A DNA stretch of 64,000 nt from Paenibacillus typhae. Its GTDB lineage: Bacteria > Bacillota > Bacilli > Paenibacillales > Paenibacillaceae. How positions within the stretch are numbered: the first letter of the stretch is position 1; each line of letters begins with the position of its first letter. Position numbers and translations under genes: made by a program. This document shows, one piece after another, positions 53,794-61,304 of the stretch. The notes below the pieces were generated by a model. That model was not told where the DNA came from. It was given only the letters and a program-made list of their open reading frames with translations, and did no database searches. The DNA lies in contig NZ_FNDX01000014.1 of assembly GCF_900099765.1 (NCBI RefSeq), forward strand, positions 1-64,000, given 5' to 3'.

Positions 53794-54225
53794 ATGCTTA
53801 CACAGGAAACCGAGGTTCTGACGGCAGAGGAAATGACATGGGAGCTGATGCCTAACCATATCGAGCTGTATCACCGGGAGATTGTCTCGGCGGCGCAGGC
53901 GGATAAGCTGGGGATACGGATGAGCTCCATTTTATGGGAAAAGCTCGGTGTCGGCGGGCAGGTGGTTCCCCATTATCACGACGTGGTGGAGATTATTCAT
54001 ATTACCGTTGGCGAGGTTAAGCTGCTGAGCGGCGGCGAGTGGAGCAGCTACCGGGCCGGAGATACCTTTCATGTGCCGGCCGGCGTTGTCCATTCGGTAG
54101 CTAATGCCGGGGATTCACCGTCTGAGCAGATCAGCATTTTTCTGCCGGCAGAAGCGCAGGTGGCTCCGAACTCCTTTTTCGGCACAACCATTATTGAAGA
54201 TATCTATTCCTCAAAGCTAAAGTAA
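53794..54225 (+). CDS. Single-domain cupin protein of unknown role in the ring-cleavage operon
   Basis: 143 residues. One cupin fold with metal-binding residues in VPHYHDVVEIIHITVGEVKLLSGGEW (His, His, Glu) and FHVPAGVVHSVANAGDSP (His). No DNA-binding domain, signal or membrane segment. It has AGGAAT before ATG, begins 24 bp after the ring hydrolase and ends 15 bp before the PucR gene. No cupin step is known in the cyanuric acid pathway as I recall it, so it may be an accessory enzyme acting on an unstable intermediate, or a sensor. Its function is unknown. Confidence 0.82.
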   Translation: MLTQETEVLTAEEMTWELMPNHIELYHREIVSAAQADKLGIRMSSILWEKLGVGGQVVPHYHDVVEIIHITVGEVKLLSGGEWSSYRAGDTFHVPAGVVHSVANAGDSPSEQISIFLPAEAQVAPNSFFGTTIIEDIYSSKLK

Positions 54226-54240
54226 AGGCGGCGGAGCTCC

Positions 54241-55875
54241 ATGGCGAACAATGTAATCACAGGTCTGACCTGCAGCGACATTCTGTTGATTCCCGATCTC
54301 AAGGAGGCAGTAGTGCTTGCCGGAGCGGGCGGTTTGCACCGTTACATAAATCGCGTAAATGTGATGGAGGTCCCGGATGTAATTGATTGGGTCCGGCCGG
54401 GGGAATTTCTGATTACGAGCGGGTTCCCTTTCCGTGACCAGCCGGATTTGATATCAGACATGATTCCCCAGCTGAACCAGAAGGGCGTTTCCGCCCTGGG
54501 CATCAAGACCAAACGTTTTATTGATGAGGTTCCGCCCAGGGCGCTTGAGCTTGCCGACCAGCTGGATTTTCCGATTTTTGAGCTGCCCTCGTCCACATCA
54601 TTCTCTGACGTAGTCAGGGATATCATGGAGCGGGTGCTGGTTCAGGAAGCCAGGGAGCTCTCCCAGCTCCAGAGCCGGTTTCAAAAGCTGTCGAAGCAGC
54701 TGCTGCACGGTGACGGCATCGAGGACTTTCTGCGCTCGCTGGACGGGATGCTGCACAATCCGATTGTGCTTCTGGATGATATGGACCATCTGTTCTGCTC
54801 TCCGCAGGCGGAGGAGCTCGGATTTCACCGCCAGTCGCAGGTCTGGATTCAGCTCAGGGATGAGGCTAGTCTGGGCATCTGTTTCATCACCCTTGGAGAG
54901 CGGCGGATCAGGGCTTATGTATCTGCAGTCAATGACAAGCAAATGAACCAGTGCCTGCTGATCTTGCTGGAATGGAACCAGGAGCTGACTATGGTGGATC
55001 AGCTGACTATAGACCGGGTAGGGGTTCTGGTCGGACTGGAAATGATCAATGCGAATGCCCGCAGAGAAGTCGAGCTGAAGTACGTAGACCAGTTTCTGCA
55101 GGATTGGATCAGCGGCAGGATTGTTGCCGGCGAGGATCTGAAGCTGAGAGCAGAGGCCTGCGGCTGTCCGCTGCCTGATCAGGCTATGACCGCAGCGGTG
55201 GTAGGCTGGCTGGACATGAAGCCTGAGGTGAAGCAGCTGCAGCAGGCGGTGAAGAGAATCAGGACAAGGGCGGATTTACAGCATGTGAAGATGACGATCA
55301 TGGAAGGTGATCTGGCAGTTACGATAGCTGACAACGGGGACCGTCCGCTTACCGACACTCTGCAGCGCCTGCTTACGGAGCTGAGTGCGGTTTGTGCCAA
55401 AGATACGTTTGTTTTCTGCATTGGAGATAAGGTTAGCCGTCCTGATCAGATTCATTTGAGCTATGAGTCAGCCAGGAAGATTTATCATATCCGCGAGATT
55501 TGCGATTTCCGTGAACCATTCATAGATTATAGAAAGCTGGGTGTTTTCAGGCTGCTGTACCATTTGCCGGAGCTTGAAGAAATTCGCGATTACCGGGATC
55601 AGTATCTGATTCCCCTGCTGGATTACGACAACAAGCACAACGTATCCCTGCTGCAGACACTGACCCAGTACTTCAAGAACAGCCGCAATGTAAAAAAAAC
55701 CTCAGCCGCATTATTCACTCACTATAATACCGTGACCTACAGGATTGAACGTGCCTGTGAGCTGCTGAACTTAAACTCGGATGACGGGGACGATATGCTT
55801 GAGCTTCAATTGGCACTCAAGCTGCATGAGATGAGGCCTTATGACAAGCAGCGGGCCCCGCAGAATAGGAGATGA
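54241..55875 (+). CDS. PucR-family transcriptional regulator
   Basis: 544 residues. N-terminal PucR domain (LTCSDILLIPDLKEAVVLAGAGGLHRYINRVNVMEVPDVIDWVRPGEFLITSGFPF), a middle GGDEF-like (CdaR) segment near residues 290-420, and a C-terminal helix-turn-helix (LLQTLTQYFKNSRNVKKTSAALFTHYNTVTYRIERACELLNL). Known PucR proteins regulate purine and other nitrogen-ring catabolism genes, which suits this operon. Ribosome site GGCGGCGGAG before ATG 54241. It is inside the operon, so it is produced with its targets. The effector is probably an intermediate of the pathway (inference). Confidence 0.9.
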   Translation: MANNVITGLTCSDILLIPDLKEAVVLAGAGGLHRYINRVNVMEVPDVIDWVRPGEFLITSGFPFRDQPDLISDMIPQLNQKGVSALGIKTKRFIDEVPPRALELADQLDFPIFELPSSTSFSDVVRDIMERVLVQEARELSQLQSRFQKLSKQLLHGDGIEDFLRSLDGMLHNPIVLLDDMDHLFCSPQAEELGFHRQSQVWIQLRDEASLGICFITLGERRIRAYVSAVNDKQMNQCLLILLEWNQELTMVDQLTIDRVGVLVGLEMINANARREVELKYVDQFLQDWISGRIVAGEDLKLRAEACGCPLPDQAMTAAVVGWLDMKPEVKQLQQAVKRIRTRADLQHVKMTIMEGDLAVTIADNGDRPLTDTLQRLLTELSAVCAKDTFVFCIGDKVSRPDQIHLSYESARKIYHIREICDFREPFIDYRKLGVFRLLYHLPELEEIRDYRDQYLIPLLDYDNKHNVSLLQTLTQYFKNSRNVKKTSAALFTHYNTVTYRIERACELLNLNSDDGDDMLELQLALKLHEMRPYDKQRAPQNRR

Positions 55876-55879
55876 CAAC

Positions 55880-57739
55880 ATGGATATGGCCGAATTGCCG
55901 CTCAAGCTGTCAGCAGGATGGCTGCGGGACCAATACAGAAGCGGAGTGCTCACGCCGGAGGCGGTTATCCGTGAAATTATCCGGCGTTCGCAGCAGGATC
56001 AGGAGCTGAATATCTGGATTGAGCCGCCGGACTACGGGCGGATACAGCCCTATCTGGAGGCTATAAGCCATTTGGACAGGGAGAAGTATCCGCTCTGGGG
56101 AATTCCGTTTGCGGTCAAGGATAATATCGATGTGCAGGGCTTCCCTACAACAGCCGCTTGTCCGCAATTCAGCTATATACCGGACAGGCATTCCTCTGTG
56201 GTGGAGCGTTTGGTCGGTGCCGGGGCGATTCCTGTAGGCAAAAGCAATCTGGATCAGTTCGCCACCGGACTGGTCGGCACAAGAAGTCCGCATGGGGCTG
56301 TGCATAACGCGCTCAGACCGGAATATATCAGCGGCGGCTCCAGCTCCGGCTCGGCAGTTGCTGTTGCGCGCGGCCAGGCGGCCTTCTCGCTGGGCACGGA
56401 TACTGCCGGCTCCGGGCGTGTACCGGCAGCGCTGAATGGCCTGGTAGGGTATAAGCCCAGCCTGGGAGCCTGGCCCACCCTGGGGGTGGTTCCGGCCTGC
56501 GCCAGCCTGGACTGTGTCACGGTGTTCGCGAACAGCCTGGAGGATACACTGCTGGTTGACCGGCAGGTGCGCGGCCTGGATGCCTCCGATCCCTGGTCCC
56601 GCAGCATCCCCCGGCAGGCGGACCGGCTTCCTGCCAGGCTGCTGTTACCGGCAGATCCGCTTGGCTTCTATGGCCCTCATGAGGAGGAATACCGGCTGGC
56701 CTGGCAGGCAGCAGGCGACTCGCTCAAAAAGCTTGGCATTCCGGTAGAATACGTGGATTGTACGATGTTCTTCGAAGCCGCGTCCATCCTGTACGATGGC
56801 CCCTGGGTAGCCGAGCGCTGGGCCGGTCTGGGTGAATTTGTGGAGAATAACCGTGCCTCCGTGCTTCCTGTAACAGAACAGATTTTATCGTCGGGAAAAG
56901 GGGCTCGGCATACAGCCTCCAGTCTGTTCCAGGCCATGCACCGGCTGCAGAGGTACAAGGCTAAAACCCGCGAGCTGCTGCAGGATGCGGTGCTGGTCAT
57001 GCCCACCTGTGGAGGCACCTGGACCAGAGAGCAGGTGGAGCTGAATCCGGTCGGCACCAATTCGGATATGGGCCGCTACACCAATCATTGCAATCTGCTT
57101 GATCTGTCTGCGGTGGCCGTTCCTGCCGGAGATGCAGCGCAGGATTTGCCGTTCGGGATCACCTTGTTCGCACTCGCGGACAGCGAGCATTTGCTGGCGG
57201 GGACGGCAGGCCTTTTCCTTGGCCTTGGGGCTTCCGGGCTGAAGGATGCGGAGCTGGCTGGAGAGGTTGAAACAGCGGAAACGGCAGAATCCGGAGAAAT
57301 AGCGAAGACTGCAGAAACAGCAGATACAGCGATAACAGCAGACACAGCATCAGCGGCTGCTGCTCAGCAATATGCGATAATTGCCGTCTGCGGTCTGCAC
57401 ATGCGGGGTTACCCGCTTGAGAAGCAGATGACGGCCCATGGCGCTTATTTCTGGCGGGAGACGAGAACGGCGCCATGCTATGACATGATCCGACTGCAGA
57501 CTGTTCCTGCCAAACCGGGGCTGATTAAAAAAGCTCAGGGCGGAGCGTCCATTCAGCTCGAGCTATGGAAGATGCCGGTGCAATCGGTCGGTGCATTTGC
57601 AGCCTTGATTCCAGCGCCGCTTGGGCTTGGGAGAGTGGAGCTTGAGGACGGCTCTGAGGTTATGGGCTTCATCTGCGAGGGCTACGCCGAGACAGAAGCG
57701 GATAATATAACGGCCAGCGGCGGCTGGCGTTATGCCTGA
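55880..57739 (+). CDS. atzF: Allophanate hydrolase (amidase signature plus C-terminal domain)
   Basis: 619 residues from ATG 55880 (AGGAG 7 nt before). The amidase-signature triad is Lys80 (AVKDNID), Ser154 in GGSSSGS and Ser178 (DTAGSGR), with the same spacing as in AtzF. The C-terminal part (VCGLHMRGYPLEKQMTAHGA, then MGFICEGYAETEADNITASGGWRYA) is the allophanate-hydrolase-specific domain that continues ring-nitrogen release. It converts allophanate to ammonia and CO2, the final step of cyanuric acid, biuret and urea-carboxylase routes. No urea carboxylase gene is adjacent, so allophanate should come from biuret. Between the two domains (about 57260-57360) lies an unusual low-complexity Glu/Thr/Ala stretch. 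Last gene of the operon. Confidence 0.9.
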   Translation: MDMAELPLKLSAGWLRDQYRSGVLTPEAVIREIIRRSQQDQELNIWIEPPDYGRIQPYLEAISHLDREKYPLWGIPFAVKDNIDVQGFPTTAACPQFSYIPDRHSSVVERLVGAGAIPVGKSNLDQFATGLVGTRSPHGAVHNALRPEYISGGSSSGSAVAVARGQAAFSLGTDTAGSGRVPAALNGLVGYKPSLGAWPTLGVVPACASLDCVTVFANSLEDTLLVDRQVRGLDASDPWSRSIPRQADRLPARLLLPADPLGFYGPHEEEYRLAWQAAGDSLKKLGIPVEYVDCTMFFEAASILYDGPWVAERWAGLGEFVENNRASVLPVTEQILSSGKGARHTASSLFQAMHRLQRYKAKTRELLQDAVLVMPTCGGTWTREQVELNPVGTNSDMGRYTNHCNLLDLSAVAVPAGDAAQDLPFGITLFALADSEHLLAGTAGLFLGLGASGLKDAELAGEVETAETAESGEIAKTAETADTAITADTASAAAAQQYAIIAVCGLHMRGYPLEKQMTAHGAYFWRETRTAPCYDMIRLQTVPAKPGLIKKAQGGASIQLELWKMPVQSVGAFAALIPAPLGLGRVELEDGSEVMGFICEGYAETEADNITASGGWRYA

Positions 57740-57762
57740 TGTTCATCCGGATACCGCCTGGA

Positions 57763-57791
57763 TTGACAATAAATTGTGAATTGGCTATACT
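57763..57791 (+). promoter_or_regulatory. SigA-type promoter of the tyrS T-box transcript
   Basis: TTGACA (57763-57768) and TATACT (57786-57791) are separated by exactly 17 bp. It is the best promoter match in the window and lies just upstream of the T-box leader. Confidence 0.85.
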
Positions 57792-57814
57792 TTCTGTAAT
57801 CTTATAGTTTGTAT

Positions 57815-58061
57815 ACGTTGAATGAGCGCAGTAGCAGCTTAGTCCCTGTCACAGAAAGCCGGGGGGTGATGGAACCCGGTACATACGAGGGCTGCGAAAT
57901 ACACTCTGGAGTATCTTGGGTAATGCCAAGCGGGAGCAAGCGAACGATAACTCGCTTATGAGTGGTATGGATCGGCTGATTTTAGGCTGTCCGTGCAATT
58001 TGGGTGGTAACACGGTTAATTCAATCGTCCCTGTGTCTGAATAGACAAGGGGCGATTTTTT
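57815..58061 (+). ncRNA. Tyrosine T-box leader with terminator
   Basis: Tyrosyl-tRNA-responsive riboswitch controlling tyrS. A long stem I region begins near 57820; GAAATACACT places a UAC tyrosine specifier codon at 57900-57902. The T-box core TGGGTGGTAACACGG lies at 58001-58015 and would pair with the 3' end of uncharged tRNA. A terminator follows (58023-58061): CGTCCCTGTGTCT pairs with AGACAAGGGGCG before TTTTTT. The specifier agrees with the downstream gene. Confidence 0.93.
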
Positions 58062-58197
58062 GCGTTTGCCGGGCTGACGGCCTGTTTGCCGAATATACAG
58101 CTGTTAACGGTCCGCAGAACTTTACCACAACCCGGATGATGCTCATCCTCCAACGTATCTCACTAACCATACCTGATCACTGACAAAGGGGCTGTAC

Positions 58198-59463
58198 ATG
58201 TTGAATATTATTGATGAACTGGAATGGCGCGACGCCATTAATCAGCAGACGGATGCGGAAGGGCTGCGGGAATTAACGAATACTAAGGCGGTTTCGCTGT
58301 ATTGCGGCGTAGACCCGACCGGAGACAGTATGCATATCGGGCATCTGATCCCGTTTATGGTGCTGAGACGCTTTCAGCTGGCCGGGCACCGTCCGGTGAT
58401 TCTGATCGGCGGTGCTACCGGAACAATCGGTGATCCGAGCGGACGACAGAGCGAGCGCTCCCTGCAGACTCTGGAGCAGGTGCAGGAGAACGTGGATGCG
58501 CTGACTGCGCAGATGAAGAAGCTGTTTATCTCCGAGGATGACGCCAACCAGGTTCGTCTGGTTAACAACTACGACTGGACCAAGAATATCAATGTGATTG
58601 AATTTCTGCGCGACTTCGGCAAAAACTTCAGCATCAACACGATGCTATCCAAGGATGTAGTCTCCAGCAGGCTGGACAGCGGAATTTCGTTCACCGAGTT
58701 CTCGTACCAGATTCTGCAGTCGATCGACTACCTGCACCTGTACAAGCATGAGGATGTGCAGCTGCAGATCGGCGGCTCCGACCAATGGGGCAATATCACA
58801 AGCGGTCTGGACCTGATCCGTAAAAAAGAAGGCAACGAAGCCAAAGCGTTCGGCCTCACCATCCCGCTGATGCTTAAGGCTGACGGCACCAAGTTCGGCA
58901 AAACCGCCGGCGGCGCTGTGTGGCTCGATCCGAAGAAAACTACCCCTTATGAGTTCTACCAGTTCTGGGCGAACACGGATGACCGGGATGTAATCAAATA
59001 CCTCAAGTATTTCACGTTCCTTAGCAAAGAGGAGATCGAAGCTCTTGCAGCCAAGGTTGAATCCGAGCCGCACAAACGGGAAGCGCAGAAGGCACTTGCA
59101 GAAGAAATGACCCGGTTCGTGCATGGTGAAGCGCTGCTGGAGCAGGCGAAGCGGATTACTGCCGCCCTGTTCAGCGGCGACATCCGCTCCCTGACCGCTG
59201 ATGAGATTGAGGAAGGCTTCAAGGAAATGCCTACCTATACCGCCACTAACGAAACGAAGAATATCGTGGAATGGCTGGTTGACCTTGGCATTGAGCCGTC
59301 CAAGCGCCAGGCGCGTGAGGACATCACCAAGGGAGCTATTTCGATCAACGGCGAACGTGTCAATGAGCTGGAGGTTGATATTACCGCCGGGCACGCTATC
59401 GGCGGCAAGTTCATCATCGTCCGCAAGGGCAAGAAAAACTACAGCCTGGTAAAACTGGTTTAA
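58198..59463 (+). CDS. tyrS: Tyrosyl-tRNA synthetase
   Basis: 421 residues, standard length for bacterial TyrRS. Class I motifs: DPTGDSMHIGHLIPF (HIGH at 46-49), KFGKT (232-236) as the KMSKS equivalent, and GSDQWGNI for tyrosine recognition. A C-terminal S4 RNA-binding domain begins near residue 350 (KRQAREDITKGAISINGERV). ATG 58198 has AAAGGGG 7 nt before. Expression is controlled by the upstream T-box; a terminator follows at 59471. Confidence 0.97.
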   Translation: MLNIIDELEWRDAINQQTDAEGLRELTNTKAVSLYCGVDPTGDSMHIGHLIPFMVLRRFQLAGHRPVILIGGATGTIGDPSGRQSERSLQTLEQVQENVDALTAQMKKLFISEDDANQVRLVNNYDWTKNINVIEFLRDFGKNFSINTMLSKDVVSSRLDSGISFTEFSYQILQSIDYLHLYKHEDVQLQIGGSDQWGNITSGLDLIRKKEGNEAKAFGLTIPLMLKADGTKFGKTAGGAVWLDPKKTTPYEFYQFWANTDDRDVIKYLKYFTFLSKEEIEALAAKVESEPHKREAQKALAEEMTRFVHGEALLEQAKRITAALFSGDIRSLTADEIEEGFKEMPTYTATNETKNIVEWLVDLGIEPSKRQAREDITKGAISINGERVNELEVDITAGHAIGGKFIIVRKGKKNYSLVKLV

Positions 59464-59470
59464 GCTGCGG

Positions 59471-59511
59471 GCGGCGGATTAGAGGCGAAAATGCCCTGAT
59501 CCGCCGCTTTT
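59471..59511 (+). terminator. Terminator of tyrS
   Basis: GCGGCGGAT and ATCCGCCGC form a 9-bp perfect stem around a 19-nt loop, followed by TTTT, immediately after the tyrS stop. Confidence 0.8.
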
Positions 59512-59639
59512 GTGTTTGAAGGGAAGTTATGAAGGAGATATTTTGAGTGTGATGCGGCGGATTGCACAAAAAGACTGAGATCCGGCAGATAAGGGGGAAT
59601 ATCCCACTAAGTGTGCCGTTGAAGGGCTGAACACCAGAA

Positions 59640-59830
59640 ATGAAAGGGAAAAATCCCTTTGATTCGGCTGCAATCGGCTCAAACGCCGAAATGAAAGGGA
59701 AAAGTCCCTTTGAATCAGCTACAACTAGCCTAAACGCCGAAATGAAAGGGAAAAATCCCTTTGATTTAGCCGCAACTAGGCTAAACGCTGAAATGAAAGG
59801 GAAAACTCCCTTTCCTTTAATGAATGAAGG
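59640..59830. repeat. Four tandem 51-bp repeats with internal hairpins
   Basis: ATGAAAGGGAAAAATCCCTTTGA begins at 59640, 59691, 59742 and 59793 in near-identical form, so the period is exactly 51 bp; the last unit is truncated. Each unit has an AAAGGGA/TCCCTTT hairpin and a GCxGCAACTxGxCTAAACGC spacer part. Because 51 is a multiple of three, one frame stays open for 65 codons, but no ribosome site or codon logic supports a protein. Diverged single units occur at 9945-10022. Confidence 0.85.
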
Positions 59831-60037
59831 TAACTAGTCTTAAGGTTTCTGACGAGGGTGAGTTGGTTCAAGGTAACCGGTGGACGGTGTGATGTGGTTA
59901 AAGGGACTCACTAGTATGGGCATTACGTATATTACCTTAGTTTTCATTTACACATTGATAATAATTATCAATTGATCAATTGATTTACAGTGTACCATAC
60001 ACCCTGTTATTCACTGTTTTCTCTTGCAGGACGCCGT
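59831..60037. other. AT-rich intergenic region with an orphan Fur-box match
   Basis: 207 bp downstream of the 51-bp repeats and downstream of the leftward small gene. It holds TGATAATAATTATCA (59956-59970) followed by overlapping ATTGATCAAT palindromes. No ORF of note is present. Confidence 0.5.
59956..59970. promoter_or_regulatory. Fur-box-like 7-1-7 palindrome without an obvious target gene
   Basis: TGATAAT-A-ATTATCA is a full match to the Bacillus Fur 7-1-7 consensus TGATAATNATTATCA. The flanking genes both end here (tyrS to the left, the leftward small gene to the right), so no annotated gene starts next to it. Confidence 0.55.
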
Positions 60038-60223
60038 TTAGTCTTCCAGCTGCTCCAGCTCATCCTCCAGCCCGGCCAGCTTCTTCCGGATGGCGGCGGC
60101 AAGCTCCACATCGCCGGCTTCTTCAGCCTGCGCTAATGCGTCCTGAGCTAAGCTGATCTGATACTCCAGATAGGTGTAATCCGATGAAGCTCCGGTGCGG
60201 GCTGATCGTTGCGAATAGGTCAT
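60038..60223 (-). CDS. Small acidic helical protein of unknown function
   Basis: 61 residues. After about 15 polar residues (MTYSQRSARTGASSDYT) the rest is a single predicted amphipathic, coiled-coil-like helix region rich in Ala, Glu and Leu (LAQDALAQAEEAGDVELAAAIRKKLAGLEDELEQLED). AAAGGAG lies 10 nt before the ATG and codon use matches neighbouring genes, which supports a real gene. No recognised family. Confidence 0.6.
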   Translation of the reverse strand: MTYSQRSARTGASSDYTYLEYQISLAQDALAQAEEAGDVELAAAIRKKLAGLEDELEQLED

Positions 60224-60514
60224 AATCTCATAGCTCCTTTTTTACATGGCAGGATCGTTTCTTGGCTGTTGCCATTAGTATGTCCATATTACTAGCTTCT
60301 CGGGATACGCTCAACCTGTGAACGTTCAAAAACTATCAGCAGCTGCTTAACCCTCTGCACCGGAAAGAACACCTGCAGCAGTCCAAGGCTCCCGGTAAGC
60401 TCCACTAACCGGTACATGAAACATGGCGTTTCTGTATAAACTGTGCGCTGATTATGATATATTTAACAGTAAGCTTTACGAAGTGACAGCAACAGACCTG
60501 AAAGGGAGTACTTC
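60224..60514. other. Divergent intergenic region, nothing specific seen
   Basis: 291 bp between the leftward small gene and the rightward GntR gene. It must hold both promoters, but no cre, operator palindrome or RNA was recognised. Confidence 0.4.
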
Positions 60515-61237
60515 ATGACACAATTTGTTTACAAGCAGATTATTGATGACCTCAAAATGAAAATTTTTGCCGGAGAATATCCGGATATGCGCCTGCCGGA
60601 TGAACGGACGCTCAGTGAGACCTACCAGGTCAGCCGCAGCTCAATCAAACGGGCGCTCGCCAAAATGGAGAGTGTCGGCATTATTTTCAAAAAACGGGGC
60701 TCAGGCACCTTTATCAATCCCTTGTACATAAAAAATGAATCCATCTTCAATTATGAAGGCTCTAATCTGGGAGTTACCGACAATTTCCAGATGCACGGAA
60801 CGAAACCCAAAGTCAAGGTGCTGAGTTTCGAGGTTATTCCTCCGACCAAAGAGCTGCAGCGGGATTTGTTCCTCGGGCCCCATGATTTTGTGTACAAAAT
60901 CGTCCGGCTCCGGCTGTTCGACGATGAACCGTTCATGATTGAAACAGGCTACATCCCGATCAAGATTGTCCAGGATCTCAACCAGACGATTATTGAAGGC
61001 TCGATCTTTAATTATCTGGAGGATTCGCGCAATCTCGCTGTCACCAAATCATTCCTGTCTGTTTTTGCAGAGCCGTCAGAGCCTCATGACCAGGAGCTGC
61101 TGCACCTGTCACCGAATGAGCCTGTAAGTATCATGGAAGGGATTTTCTTCCTCGATAACGGCACTCCGCTTGAATTCTCACATATGAGATTCCACTACAA
61201 ATATCTGAAGTTTAATACCTTTGTATCCGTCACGTAG
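60515..61237 (+). CDS. GntR-family transcriptional regulator with UTRA domain
   Basis: 240 residues. N-terminal GntR winged helix (QFVYKQIIDDLKMKIFAGEYPDMRLPDERTLSETYQVSRSSIKRALAKMESVGIIFKKRGSGTFI) and C-terminal UTRA ligand-binding domain (residues 90-235, with IVRLRLFDDEPFMIETGYIP and FLDNGTPLEFSHMRFHYKYLKF). The domain pair is that of HutC/YvoA-type regulators, which bind small metabolites such as phosphosugars. AAAGGGAG precedes ATG. It stands alone with its own terminator; its target is not evident. Confidence 0.92.
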   Translation: MTQFVYKQIIDDLKMKIFAGEYPDMRLPDERTLSETYQVSRSSIKRALAKMESVGIIFKKRGSGTFINPLYIKNESIFNYEGSNLGVTDNFQMHGTKPKVKVLSFEVIPPTKELQRDLFLGPHDFVYKIVRLRLFDDEPFMIETGYIPIKIVQDLNQTIIEGSIFNYLEDSRNLAVTKSFLSVFAEPSEPHDQELLHLSPNEPVSIMEGIFFLDNGTPLEFSHMRFHYKYLKFNTFVSVT

Positions 61238-61243
61238 GTGCAG

Positions 61244-61273
61244 GTCCGGGAAATGTCCCGGACTTCTTTTTTT
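61244..61273 (+). terminator. Terminator of the GntR gene
   Basis: GTCCGGGA and TCCCGGAC form a perfect stem with a short loop, followed by TTCTTTTTTT. Confidence 0.85.
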
Positions 61274-61304
61274 GCGGGGAGAGAATGGGGGGAAACAGCG
61301 ATAA

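Noticed and set aside
59640..59830. CRISPR array
   Set aside because: The 51-bp units are repeated across their whole length with no unique spacers, and no cas genes are present.
59640..59837. 65-codon frame across the 51-bp repeats
   Set aside because: No ribosome site; the frame is open only because the repeat period is a multiple of three, and each unit is better explained as a DNA or RNA hairpin.
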